Source: Chloroflexota bacterium (GTDB lineage Bacteria > Chloroflexota > Limnocylindria > Limnocylindrales > CSP1-4). Taken from it: a stretch of 14,156 nucleotides of DNA. A program made the translations under genes and the position numbers. Position 1 is the stretch's first letter, and every line of letters starts with the position of its first letter. Below are positions 6,544-13,682 of the stretch, piece by piece. Location: contig JAJYJR010000077.1 in assembly GCA_021789355.1 (NCBI GenBank), positions 1 to 14,156 on the forward strand, read 5' to 3'. The notes under the pieces were generated by a model, which did not search any database, was not told where the DNA came from, and worked only from the letters and a program-made list of their open reading frames with translations.

Positions 6544-8001
6544 CTACTCCAGCCACGCTGTCGTTGCCGCAACCTTGTGCATCTCGTCGTACGCGCCGCG
6601 ATACCTGTGATACGCCGAGCGGTACCGCTGGCGGGTCGGCTCAGCGCCGTCGCGCGATGCGTCCGCCTCGAGCGGCGGCGGCGGCGACGACCACCAGCCG
6701 ACACCGATGCCTGCGAGGACGGCGGCGCCGAACGCCGAATCGCGGGAGCTGTATGCGACGGGAAGGTCGAGCGCGCCGGCGAAGATCCCGCGCCAGACAA
6801 CGTCGCGCGCCCCGCCACCGACCAGGCGCACTCCCCTCGGCGAGTGTCCGGGCAGCGCCCAGGCGTCTACCAGACGGCGCAGCTCGAACGCCACGCCCTC
6901 GAGGACCGCCCGCACGAGATGCGCGCGTTGGTGCCCCGGTCGCAAGCCGACGTAGGCGGCGGGCACCGAGGCCCCGAGCCCACGTCGCTCTCCGACCAGA
7001 AAGGGAAGGAAGACGAGGCCATCGGCGCCTGGGGCGACCGCCGCGGCCTCGGCCGTGAGGGTGGCATATGGCACTCCCGGCGCGACGACGTCTCGGATCC
7101 ACGACAAACTTGACCCGGCGGAGTGCAGCGACTCGAGCCGGATCCAGCGGCCCGGCAGGGCATGACAGAAGGCGCCTGCATCGGGACGAGGCGAGGCGAT
7201 CAGTACAACGCCGGACGTTCCGATCTGCACCACGAGCACGTCGGGATCGACCGCACCGAGCCCGTATGCCTGTGCGGCCTGATCGCCGGCACCGGCGACG
7301 ACTGGGATGCCGGCGGGAACGCCGAGCAGGGTCGCACCCTCGCCGCTCACGGCCCCCGTGACGGCGGCTGACGGGAGGCAGGGCGGAAGCCATGCCCGCG
7401 GAACATCGAAGTGCTCGACGATCTCCTCGGACCACGTCCACGAACGAGCGTCGAACAGTGCGGTGCCCGAGGCATCCGATGGTTCGGTCGCCAGATCACC
7501 CGTCAGCAGGAGACGGAGGTAGTCCTTCGGCTGCAGGACGTGCCGGACCCGCCGGTACACCTGTGGTTCGTGGTCCCGGACCCACAGCAGCTTGGCGAGC
7601 GTGAACGCGGGCAGGAGAGGGTTCAGCGTCACCGATTGGAACGTGAACTGCGCCTGTGCGGCCTCGGCCTCGCGTACGGCACGCTGGTCGCTCCACAGGA
7701 GCGGTGGGCGCAGAACCCCACCGTGATCGTCCAACAGCACGGCCGTGTGCATCTGTCCCGTCAGCCCGACGGCGACGACGCTGCTGCGGTCACAGGCTGC
7801 CGCGGCGCACGCACGGGCCACTGCCTGCGCAGCGCCCGCCCGCCACAGCGCGGCGTCCTGCTCGGCCCATTCCGGGTATGGCGACGTCACCGGATACGGA
7901 TCGGATTCGCCGACCGCGCTCGTCCCCTGAGGGGAGAGGAGCACACACTTGCAGGCGGTAGTCCCGACATCGAGGCCGAGGACGTACGGACCGGCGCTCA
8001 T
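6544..8001 (-). CDS. xylB: FGGY-family carbohydrate kinase, xylulokinase-like
   Basis: This 485-residue protein has the full FGGY layout: GLDVGTTACK (9-18, phosphate loop 1), GLTGQMHTAVLLD (79-91; the GQMH pair is typical of xylulokinases), WSDQR (103-107), GAGDQAAQAYGLG (237-249) with the likely catalytic Asp240, and RLVGGGARDVVWRGIFAGAL (392-411) in the ATP-binding domain. It would phosphorylate D-xylulose or a similar ketose with ATP. The segment VGERRGLGASVPAAYVGL departs from the usual GER-T-P-x-x-D-P...G, so another ketose is possible. The ATG overlaps the transporter ATPase stop (ATGA), and the regulator follows after 2 nt, so it sits inside one operon. FGGY kinase is confident, xylulose specificity moderate. 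Confidence 0.85.
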   Translation of the reverse strand: MSAGPYVLGLDVGTTACKCVLLSPQGTSAVGESDPYPVTSPYPEWAEQDAALWRAGAAQAVARACAAAACDRSSVVAVGLTGQMHTAVLLDDHGGVLRPPLLWSDQRAVREAEAAQAQFTFQSVTLNPLLPAFTLAKLLWVRDHEPQVYRRVRHVLQPKDYLRLLLTGDLATEPSDASGTALFDARSWTWSEEIVEHFDVPRAWLPPCLPSAAVTGAVSGEGATLLGVPAGIPVVAGAGDQAAQAYGLGAVDPDVLVVQIGTSGVVLIASPRPDAGAFCHALPGRWIRLESLHSAGSSLSWIRDVVAPGVPYATLTAEAAAVAPGADGLVFLPFLVGERRGLGASVPAAYVGLRPGHQRAHLVRAVLEGVAFELRRLVDAWALPGHSPRGVRLVGGGARDVVWRGIFAGALDLPVAYSSRDSAFGAAVLAGIGVGWWSSPPPPLEADASRDGAEPTRQRYRSAYHRYRGAYDEMHKVAATTAWLE

Positions 8002-8843
8002 GGTCCTGATCCGCCGTTGTCGGGGGCCCTCCCCGACGAGGTCCCCCCGGGAACCGCCCCGACCATCACCGACACGACCTCGGACATCGTGGTGTCCTGC
8101 GGCCGCACGACGGCCACGCGCCGGCCGAGGCGCATGATGCAGATTCGGTCCGCGACCTCGAACACCTGCGGCATGTTGTGGCTGATCAGGACGACGGCGA
8201 GGCCGCGTGCCCGAATTCGCCGGACCAGATCGAGGACCTGCCCCGCCTGCCTCACACCGAGGGCGGCCGTCGGCTCATCCATGATGATCACGCGCTGCCC
8301 CCAGGCTGCAGCCCGTGCGACGGCTACCGCCTGCCGCTGACCGCCCGAGAGGGTCTCAACGGTCTGGGTCACGGATTGCACGATGACGCCCAGATCGAGC
8401 AGATGCCGCGCCGCCGACGCCCGCATCTCTCCATAATCGAGCTTGCGGAAGAGCGTCCCGAGGAGGTCGCGGCGTCGGAGCTCGCGCCCGAGGTAGAGGT
8501 TGCCCGCGATGTCGAGGGCGGGCGCCAGGGCCAGATCCTGGTACACGGTCTCGATGCCCGCCGCACGGGCGCTCGCCGGGCTATGAAAGACGACCTCGTG
8601 CCCATCGAGAAGGAGCGTTCCGGCGTCTGGAGCGAGCGCGCCCGCGAGCACCTTGATCAGCGTCGACTTGCCGGCCCCGTTGTCCCCGATGAGCGCCAAG
8701 ACCTCGCCCTCGCGGAGGTCGAAGTCGGCGCCGTCGAGCGCCCTGATGTGGCCGAACGCCTTCACCAGGTCGCGGGCTTCGAGGAGCGGCGCGCGGCTGC
8801 TCTCGGCGTCGGGGGGAGACGTTGCCAACGAGGGCCCGGTCAC
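7998..8843 (-). CDS. Sugar ABC transporter ATP-binding protein (FrcA type, single domain)
   Basis: The 281-residue protein has one ABC domain: Walker A GDNGAGKST (53-61), Q-loop VYQDLALAP with Gln102, signature LSGGQRQAV (165-173), Walker B VIIMDEP (Asp189/Glu190) and switch His222 in ISHNMPQV. Most ribose-type sugar importers use a double-domain ATPase. A single ~260-280-residue ATPase, as here, is the FrcA arrangement. It powers import through the permease encoded just upstream. I chose the GTG at 8843, which overlaps the permease stop (GTGA). The open frame beyond it is antisense-like and arginine-rich. The C-terminal 20 residues are Gly/Ser/Pro-rich and probably disordered. Confidence 0.93.
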   Translation of the reverse strand: MTGPSLATSPPDAESSRAPLLEARDLVKAFGHIRALDGADFDLREGEVLALIGDNGAGKSTLIKVLAGALAPDAGTLLLDGHEVVFHSPASARAAGIETVYQDLALAPALDIAGNLYLGRELRRRDLLGTLFRKLDYGEMRASAARHLLDLGVIVQSVTQTVETLSGGQRQAVAVARAAAWGQRVIIMDEPTAALGVRQAGQVLDLVRRIRARGLAVVLISHNMPQVFEVADRICIMRLGRRVAVVRPQDTTMSEVVSVMVGAVPGGTSSGRAPDNGGSGP

Positions 8844-9856
8844 GACAACCGTCTCCGTCGGATGAACTGGTCCACGGCCACCGCCAGCACGACCAGGATG
8901 CCGATGGCGACCTGCTGATAGAGGGAGTCGATCCCGGCCTGCGTCAAGCCGTTGCCGAGCACCGTGACGATGAGCGTTCCGAAGAGCGTCCCGATCACGC
9001 CGCCGCGGCCGCCGAAGAGGCTGGTGCCACCGATCACGACCGCCGTGATGCTGTCGAGGTTCGCGGTGGCGTATCCAGCCGGGTCGGCCACGGGGATGCG
9101 GCCGAGGGCGCTCCACCCGGCCAGGCCGTATACGACGCCCGCGGTGATGTACACGCCGAGCAGGACGCGGCGCACGTCGATGCCGGCGAGTCTAGCGGCC
9201 TCCGGGTTGTCCCCGACCGCGATGATGTGGCGGCCGGCAGCCGTCTGGCTGAGCCCGTATCCCGCCACCACGAACAGAATGAACCACAGGAACACGCTGT
9301 AGGGGACCTCCGCGCCGGCGATCCCCACGGTGTTGCCGGGCCACGTGAGGAGGCTCGACGGCACGGTGAAGCTCGTCGAGTTGGCGTACAGCCGCGTGCC
9401 CGCCTCGATCGCCGTCAGCATCCCGAGCGTGACGATGAAGGGGGGGAGGTGGAACCGGCTGACGATGGTTCCCGTCACGCCGCCCGCGACGGCGCAGACG
9501 ACGATTCCGAGCAGCAGCGCGACCGCCGGGTCGCCGCCCGACAGCACGAACTTGGCCATCACGACCGTGCCGAGCACCATGATCGCGTTGTTGGCGAGAT
9601 CGATGCCGGCCGTCAGGATGATCAGGGTCTGCCCCAGCGCGAGGGTCCCGACGACGACCGACTGCTGCAGCATGAGCGAGACGTTGTCGGCCGTCATGAA
9701 CGTCCGTGTGCCGAGGGAGAAGACGAGCACGGCCAGGAGCAGGGCGGCTAGGGGACCGACGAGCGGGCTCCGCAGCGCACTCCGCCACGCCGGCTCTCCA
9801 TCGAGAAGCGCCGGCGTGGCGAGGACGGCCCGAGACTCGCCTGGTTGGTCGTTCAC
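8840..9856 (-). CDS. Sugar ABC transporter permease (RbsC/FrcC type)
   Basis: The 338-residue protein belongs to the BPD_transp_2 permeases for sugars. It is strongly hydrophobic with about nine membrane helices, beginning with PLVGPLAALLLAVLVFSLG after a ~30-residue cytoplasmic lead. Family marks include LALGQTLIILTAGIDLA, PPFIVTLGMLTAIEAGTRLY, GDNPEAARLAGIDVRRV (the loop that contacts the ATPase) and AVVIGGTSLFGGRGGVIGTL. It forms the membrane channel for the substrate delivered by the upstream lipoprotein. The start is a GTG with only a weak ribosome site (GAAG). The stop overlaps the ATPase start, and the binding-protein gene ends 34 nt upstream. Confidence 0.93.
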   Translation of the reverse strand: MNDQPGESRAVLATPALLDGEPAWRSALRSPLVGPLAALLLAVLVFSLGTRTFMTADNVSLMLQQSVVVGTLALGQTLIILTAGIDLANNAIMVLGTVVMAKFVLSGGDPAVALLLGIVVCAVAGGVTGTIVSRFHLPPFIVTLGMLTAIEAGTRLYANSTSFTVPSSLLTWPGNTVGIAGAEVPYSVFLWFILFVVAGYGLSQTAAGRHIIAVGDNPEAARLAGIDVRRVLLGVYITAGVVYGLAGWSALGRIPVADPAGYATANLDSITAVVIGGTSLFGGRGGVIGTLFGTLIVTVLGNGLTQAGIDSLYQQVAIGILVVLAVAVDQFIRRRRLS

Positions 9857-9890
9857 CTTCGACGTGCCCCTGGGCGCTACACCACAGCGG

Positions 9891-10922
9891 CTACTGGCCG
9901 CCCCAGCAGTTCTGCAGACCCCACGCGACGCTCTGGGACTGCATCCCGGACACCGGCTGGTCGGTGATCAGCATGGTGCCCGTGTCGATGATGCCAGACG
10001 GCTTGGTGCCGGTCTTGACGTAGTTCACGATCGCGTCGACCGCCATCTGGCCCATCTTCGAGGGGAACTGCATGACGGTGGCGCCGATCTGGCCGTCCTT
10101 CACGGCCTGGACGCCCGAGCAACTCCCGTCGATCGAGACGACGATCACCGGGTGGCTCAGGTTGGCGGCCTTGATCGCGGCCGCGGCGCCGACAGCCATC
10201 GGCTCGTTGATCGTGTAGACGACATTGATGTCCGGGTGCGCGGAGAGCATGTTCTCCATCGCGGTCCGGCCCGAATCCGCGTTCGCCTGGGTCTGGATCT
10301 CGGCCGCGATCTCCGGGCTCGAATCGGTCAGGCCGAAACCAGCCAAGAAGCCGTCGTGGCGGGCCTTGGACGTCTTGTCGGTGAGATCGTAGTCGAGCAG
10401 GGCGACGACCGGGGTGGTCGAACCGAGCTTGGCCTTGGCCCACTGGCCCATGAGCTTGCCGCCCGCGAGGTTATCCGTCTCGAACGTAGCGGCCACCGCA
10501 TCCGCGGGTGAGGTCTCGGTGTTCACCGCCACCACGAGAATGCCCTTTGCCGTCGCCTGTTGGACGGCGGGAACGACCGCGGTGGCGTTACCCGGGTCGA
10601 GGCTGATGCCCTTCACGCCGCGGTTGATCATGTCCTGGATCGCGGTGACCTGGGTTGCCGCGTCGCCGGCGGTCGTCGACGCCGCCGTGATGACGCTGAG
10701 CCCGTTCTTCTGCGCCTCGGCCTTCGCAGCGTTCTCCAGCGTGAGGAAGAACGGGTTGCTGAGTTGCTGCTCGACGATCCCGATCGTGTACCCGCTGGTC
10801 GCAGCCGACGCGGCTGCGGCCGCGCCGGCGCTGGCCGCCGGGGCCGTCGTGGCGCTGCTGCTACACGAGGCGGCGACGAGCGCCAACGCCGCCAGCGAAG
10901 CCCACTGTCTCTTGCTGTGCAT
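9891..10922 (-). CDS. Sugar ABC transporter substrate-binding lipoprotein (Peripla_BP_4, FrcB-like)
   Basis: The 343-residue protein starts at an ATG preceded by GGAGAGGAA. Its signal peptide (MHSKRQWASLAALALVAASC) ends in a lipobox-like AASC with Cys20, followed by a Ser/Ala-rich linker. This implies a lipid-anchored binding protein. The mature domain has the periplasmic-binding fold: TIGIVEQQLSNPFFLTLENA, DMINRGVKGISLDPGNATAV, VVAVNTETSP, YTINEPMAVGAAAAIKA and the C-terminal VVSIDGSC. The NEP-x-A-x-GA segment recalls FrcB-type fructose/ribose-binding proteins. The open frame extends upstream past 10922, but that part is antisense to the SDR gene. It lies 50 nt after the SDR stop and 34 nt before the permease. 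Ligand unknown, a sugar or polyol by context. Confidence 0.92.
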   Translation of the reverse strand: MHSKRQWASLAALALVAASCSSSATTAPAASAGAAAAASAATSGYTIGIVEQQLSNPFFLTLENAAKAEAQKNGLSVITAASTTAGDAATQVTAIQDMINRGVKGISLDPGNATAVVPAVQQATAKGILVVAVNTETSPADAVAATFETDNLAGGKLMGQWAKAKLGSTTPVVALLDYDLTDKTSKARHDGFLAGFGLTDSSPEIAAEIQTQANADSGRTAMENMLSAHPDINVVYTINEPMAVGAAAAIKAANLSHPVIVVSIDGSCSGVQAVKDGQIGATVMQFPSKMGQMAVDAIVNYVKTGTKPSGIIDTGTMLITDQPVSGMQSQSVAWGLQNCWGGQ

Positions 10923-10972
10923 TGTTCCTCTCCGATCCTCCTTCTTCCCCGCGCGACGGTGCTCCCGGCGCG

Positions 10973-11743
10973 CTATCGGACCATGTATCCGCCGTCGACG
11001 ACGAGGTCGGTGCCGGTCGCGAACGCGGCCGCGTCCGAGGCCAGGTACCAGACGGCGTTGGCGACGTCGGTCGGCGTCCCGAGCCGGCCCATCGGCGTCA
11101 TCTCGAGCCACGTCCGACCCCAGTCCGGGTTCATGTGGAGCCCCTGCTGGGTCATCTCGGTGGCGATGTAGCCGGGCGAGACGCAGTTCACCCGCACGCC
11201 ACGGGCAGCCCACTCGGATGCCAGGGAACGTGTCAGCTGGATCACGCCGGCCTTGGAGGCGTTGTAAGCGACCTGCGGCTGGGGCCAGTTGACGACCGAG
11301 CCCGACATCGAGGCGATGTTTACGATCGAGCCCGAACCCCGTTCGAGCATGTGGCGCCCCACTGCACGACAGCACCAGTAGGTGCCGAAGAGGTTCACCT
11401 CGATCACGCGTGCCCAGTCCTCGTCGGTGGTGGTCTCGGCCGGGGAATTGCGGGCGATCCCCGCGCAGTTCACCAGGACGTGGATCGCCCCGAGATCGGC
11501 GAGCGCTCGCGCGACGGCCGCGTCGACTTGCCGCGGGTCGGCGACGTCGGCCTCGATGACGATGCCGTGGCGACCGAGGTCGTGGACGTCCGCGACCGTC
11601 TCGCCGAGCGCGTCGCCGGGGAGCCCTACCGCCACGATGTCGGCCCCGGCACGCGCGAGGGTCCGGGCGATCTCCCGTCCGATCCCGCGTCCGGCGCCCG
11701 TGACCAATGCCACCCGGGATGTGAGGTCAAACGGTGAAGTCAC
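10973..11743 (-). CDS. SDR-family oxidoreductase, probable polyol/sugar dehydrogenase
   Basis: The 256-residue classical short-chain dehydrogenase has the cofactor motif TGAGRGIG (15-22), NCAG (92-95), the structural Asn117, and the catalytic Ser147, Tyr160 and Lys164 (YNASK). The C terminus ends in VVDGGYMVR. The stretch NIASMSGSVVNWPQPQVAYN followed by SLASEWA is the wording typical of mannitol, arabinitol and sorbose-type dehydrogenases of this superfamily. Together with a xylulokinase-like kinase, oxidation of a polyol to a ketose (for example D-xylulose) is the likely job. The GTG at 11743 has a GGGGGTGG ribosome site. This is the first gene of the operon, starting 28 bp from the palindromic operator. 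Coenzyme and substrate are not certain. Confidence 0.9.
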   Translation of the reverse strand: MTSPFDLTSRVALVTGAGRGIGREIARTLARAGADIVAVGLPGDALGETVADVHDLGRHGIVIEADVADPRQVDAAVARALADLGAIHVLVNCAGIARNSPAETTTDEDWARVIEVNLFGTYWCCRAVGRHMLERGSGSIVNIASMSGSVVNWPQPQVAYNASKAGVIQLTRSLASEWAARGVRVNCVSPGYIATEMTQQGLHMNPDWGRTWLEMTPMGRLGTPTDVANAVWYLASDAAAFATGTDLVVDGGYMVR

Positions 11744-11770
11744 GCCACCCCCTTGTCCGTGCGAAGTTCC

Positions 11771-11804
11771 TACTGGTCTAGTGGGCTAGCCCACTAGACC
11801 AGTA
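11771..11804. promoter_or_regulatory. Perfect 34-bp palindrome, likely GntR/HutC operator
   Basis: Bases 11771-11804 are perfectly self-complementary. Each arm is TACTGGTCTAGTGGGCT or its reverse complement. The outer part, ACTGGTCTAG, equals the half site of the DasR/NagR 'dre' operator (TGGTCTAGACCA). The palindrome can therefore be read as two dre-like sites in inverted array, each with one strong half. It lies between the SDR-led operon and the divergent HAD gene, 28 bp before the SDR start. The GntR/HutC protein of the same operon is the obvious candidate to bind it, acting on both directions. Confidence 0.75.
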
Positions 11805-11906
11805 TTGCTACCATAGTCGCTGGCCGATGTCCATCCCCAAGGCCGCTGCGTTCTTTGCGGTAACGCAGGAGGGAGGTGTCAACATCTGGACAGACTCGAG
11901 CGAAGC

Positions 11907-12578
11907 GTGAGCGAGATCGAGTACCTCTGCGACGCCATTCTGTTCGACCTTGACGGCGTGCTGGTGGACTCGATCGGGTGCACCGAGCGGGCATGGCGGT
12001 CATGGGCAGAGGCGCGCGGCGTCGATGTCGTGAGGACCCTCCAGGTGTCCCACGGCCGCCCCGTCAAGGACACCCTTCGGCTCCTGGTGCCTCAGCTCGA
12101 CACCGCAACCGAGGTCGCGTACTTGGAGGCGATTGAAGCCCACGAGACGGAGGGCGTGCGCGCAGTGGCCGGTGCGCACGCCCTCCTGGCTCGGCTTCCG
12201 CCAGCATCGTGGGCAATCGTCACGTCCGCCACCCGATCCGTCGCAGAGCTGCGCCTGCGCCACACGGGCCTGCACGCTCCGGACGTCCTGGTTACGGCCG
12301 ACGATATCTCGCGGGGAAAGCCAGACCCTGAGGGGTACCTGACAGCCGCCGCACGCCTCGGCATTGAGCCATCGGCATGTCTGGTTATCGAGGACGCCGT
12401 TGCGGGCATCGATGCGGCGCGTGCGGCTGGCATGCGGGTGATCGCGATCACGTCGACCCGTCGAGCAGATGAGCTGCGCCGCGCCGACGGTGTCGTATCT
12501 GCCCTGACCGATCTCGAAGTGGTGGGCATCGCCGTCCCCCTCCGCGTGCGTGATGCTGGAACTGCGCACATGCGCTGA
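11907..12578 (+). CDS. HAD superfamily (IA) phosphatase, sugar-phosphatase-like
   Basis: The 223-residue protein has all HAD motifs: DLDGVLVDS with nucleophile Asp14 and acid/base Asp16, motif II VTSAT (Ser107), motif III Lys138 in GKPDPEGYL and motif IV VIEDAVAGI (Glu162/Asp163). The helical C1 cap carries HGRPVKDTLRLL, as in small sugar-phosphate and glycerol-phosphate phosphatases. It is divergent from the sugar operon and shares the palindromic operator region, so it may remove phosphate from a by-product or intermediate of that pathway. The GTG at 11907 has a weak GAGCGAAG site, while a much stronger AGGAGGGAGG lies ~30 nt upstream with no usual start codon in this frame nearby (only CTG at 11886). 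The start is therefore likely but not certain. Confidence 0.88.
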   Translation: MSEIEYLCDAILFDLDGVLVDSIGCTERAWRSWAEARGVDVVRTLQVSHGRPVKDTLRLLVPQLDTATEVAYLEAIEAHETEGVRAVAGAHALLARLPPASWAIVTSATRSVAELRLRHTGLHAPDVLVTADDISRGKPDPEGYLTAAARLGIEPSACLVIEDAVAGIDAARAAGMRVIAITSTRRADELRRADGVVSALTDLEVVGIAVPLRVRDAGTAHMR

Positions 12579-12901
12579 TGACGAGGATCGTGTCTCGCCT
12601 CCCAGACGTTGCCGCCTCACCGCCCTTGCCTGTTTCCCGGGACCGGTGCCCACCCCCGATGCCACGTCCCGCGACGCCGCCCTCCCGTTCCTGCCCGGCA
12701 CCGCCGACCTGCTCCTTTGCGTAGGCCACTGCGTGACGCCCGTTGAACCACCGGCGCCTGCATCTCGGTCCGGCAGGCGGCGCGTTGGGCGCGTGGACAC
12801 GCTATCGCTGGTCTATGCAGCTGCTGCCAGCCCGCAGTGCGACCGCAGCAGCGCCGTCGCGGCCTTGACCAGCGCGTGAGTATCTGGCGGTAGGAGGAGT
12901 C
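12579..12901. other. 323-bp intergenic region without a recognisable gene
   Basis: No frame on either strand shows protein-like wording here. One hairpin is visible: GCTGCTGC (12820-12827) pairs with GCAGCAGC (12845-12852) around a 17-nt loop, without a T run after it. A sequence CTGGTCTATGCAG (12809-12821) shares TGGTCTA with the operator half site, probably by chance. Confidence 0.4.
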
Positions 12902-13549
12902 ATTACGGTCCTTCCTGACCATCTCGCGCCCGGTCTCCGTGCCGTTGTCTGCGGCACGGCAGTTGGCACTGCTTCGGCGAGACGCGGCCACTACTACGCT
13001 GGTCCCGGCAACGAGTTCTGGCCCCTGCTCCATCGCTCGGGGATCCTGCCGGCGGCCCTGAGCCCCGAGCAGGATGCCGAGATCGTCCGCTACGGCGTCG
13101 GGCTGACCGACCTCGCGAAGGGCAGGGCGGCGAGCCGCGACGACCAGCTCGACGCGAGCGACTTCGACGTGCCCGGGCTGATCCGCAAGATGGAGCACTA
13201 CCGCCCGGCGTGGGTGGTGTTCCACGGCAAGACCTCGGCGAAAGTGGTGAGCCGCGCCCTCGGGCGAGGCTCCCGCGTGCGCCTCGGGCGCCAGCCGTGG
13301 ACCGTCGCGGGCCTGCCCGTCTTCGTCCTCCCCAGCGCGTCCGCCGCGAACCGGAACGTCGCGGTCCTCGAAGGGATGCCCTCCCGGATCGCCTGGTTCC
13401 GGGCGCTGGCTCGTCTCCTGCCGCCTGTACCCGGGCACACGGATGGAGGCGGAGCCGGGCCGACGCAGACCGCCGCGATCGACGCTGAGGATCCCCCCGA
13501 GGAGGCCATGAGCGGTCCACCGAGGTGGCCTTCGCCGTCGCGACCGTGA
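12902..13549 (+). CDS. MUG/TDG-like uracil-DNA glycosylase, non-standard or lost start
   Basis: The frame reads TVLPDHLAPGLRAVVCGTAV, then GHYYAGPGNEFWPLL, YGVGLTDLAKG, and later FHGKTSAKVV and VLPSASAANRN. These are the ordered motifs of the MUG-type superfamily that removes uracil or thymine from mismatched DNA. In the first motif, the GINPG of classical MUG is GTAVG here, so the catalytic Asn is absent, as in some homologues annotated as UDG. The domain ends near 13430; the last ~35 residues are a Gly/Pro-rich tail. The frame is closed by a stop at 12866-12868 and holds no ATG, GTG or TTG before the domain. ATT at 12902, with GGAGGA 3 nt upstream, is the best start. It could be a mutated ATG. 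Confidence 0.72.
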   Translation: MTVLPDHLAPGLRAVVCGTAVGTASARRGHYYAGPGNEFWPLLHRSGILPAALSPEQDAEIVRYGVGLTDLAKGRAASRDDQLDASDFDVPGLIRKMEHYRPAWVVFHGKTSAKVVSRALGRGSRVRLGRQPWTVAGLPVFVLPSASAANRNVAVLEGMPSRIAWFRALARLLPPVPGHTDGGGAGPTQTAAIDAEDPPEEAMSGPPRWPSPSRP

Positions 13550-13682
13550 CCGTCCGACCGCCCACCCAGCCCTCGTCCTTCCTGGCGATCCGAGACGTTC
13601 GGATGCGACGGAACGCGCTCCTGGCCGGCCCGACCGGGGACGCCTCGCCCGCTCTCCGAACCGACACGACCTGATCGCCCCG

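Noticed and set aside
7411..8340. 309-codon plus-strand frame opposite the FGGY kinase and ATPase
   Set aside because: It is antisense to two genes with complete motif sets and crosses their boundary without any domain signal.
8822..10511. Plus-strand frames opposite the permease and the binding protein
   Set aside because: Asp/His/Arg-rich antisense composition without hydrophobic pattern; the minus strand has clear transporter genes.
12820..12852. 8-bp hairpin as a rho-independent terminator of the HAD gene
   Set aside because: The loop is 17 nt, no T run follows and it lies ~240 bp after the stop.
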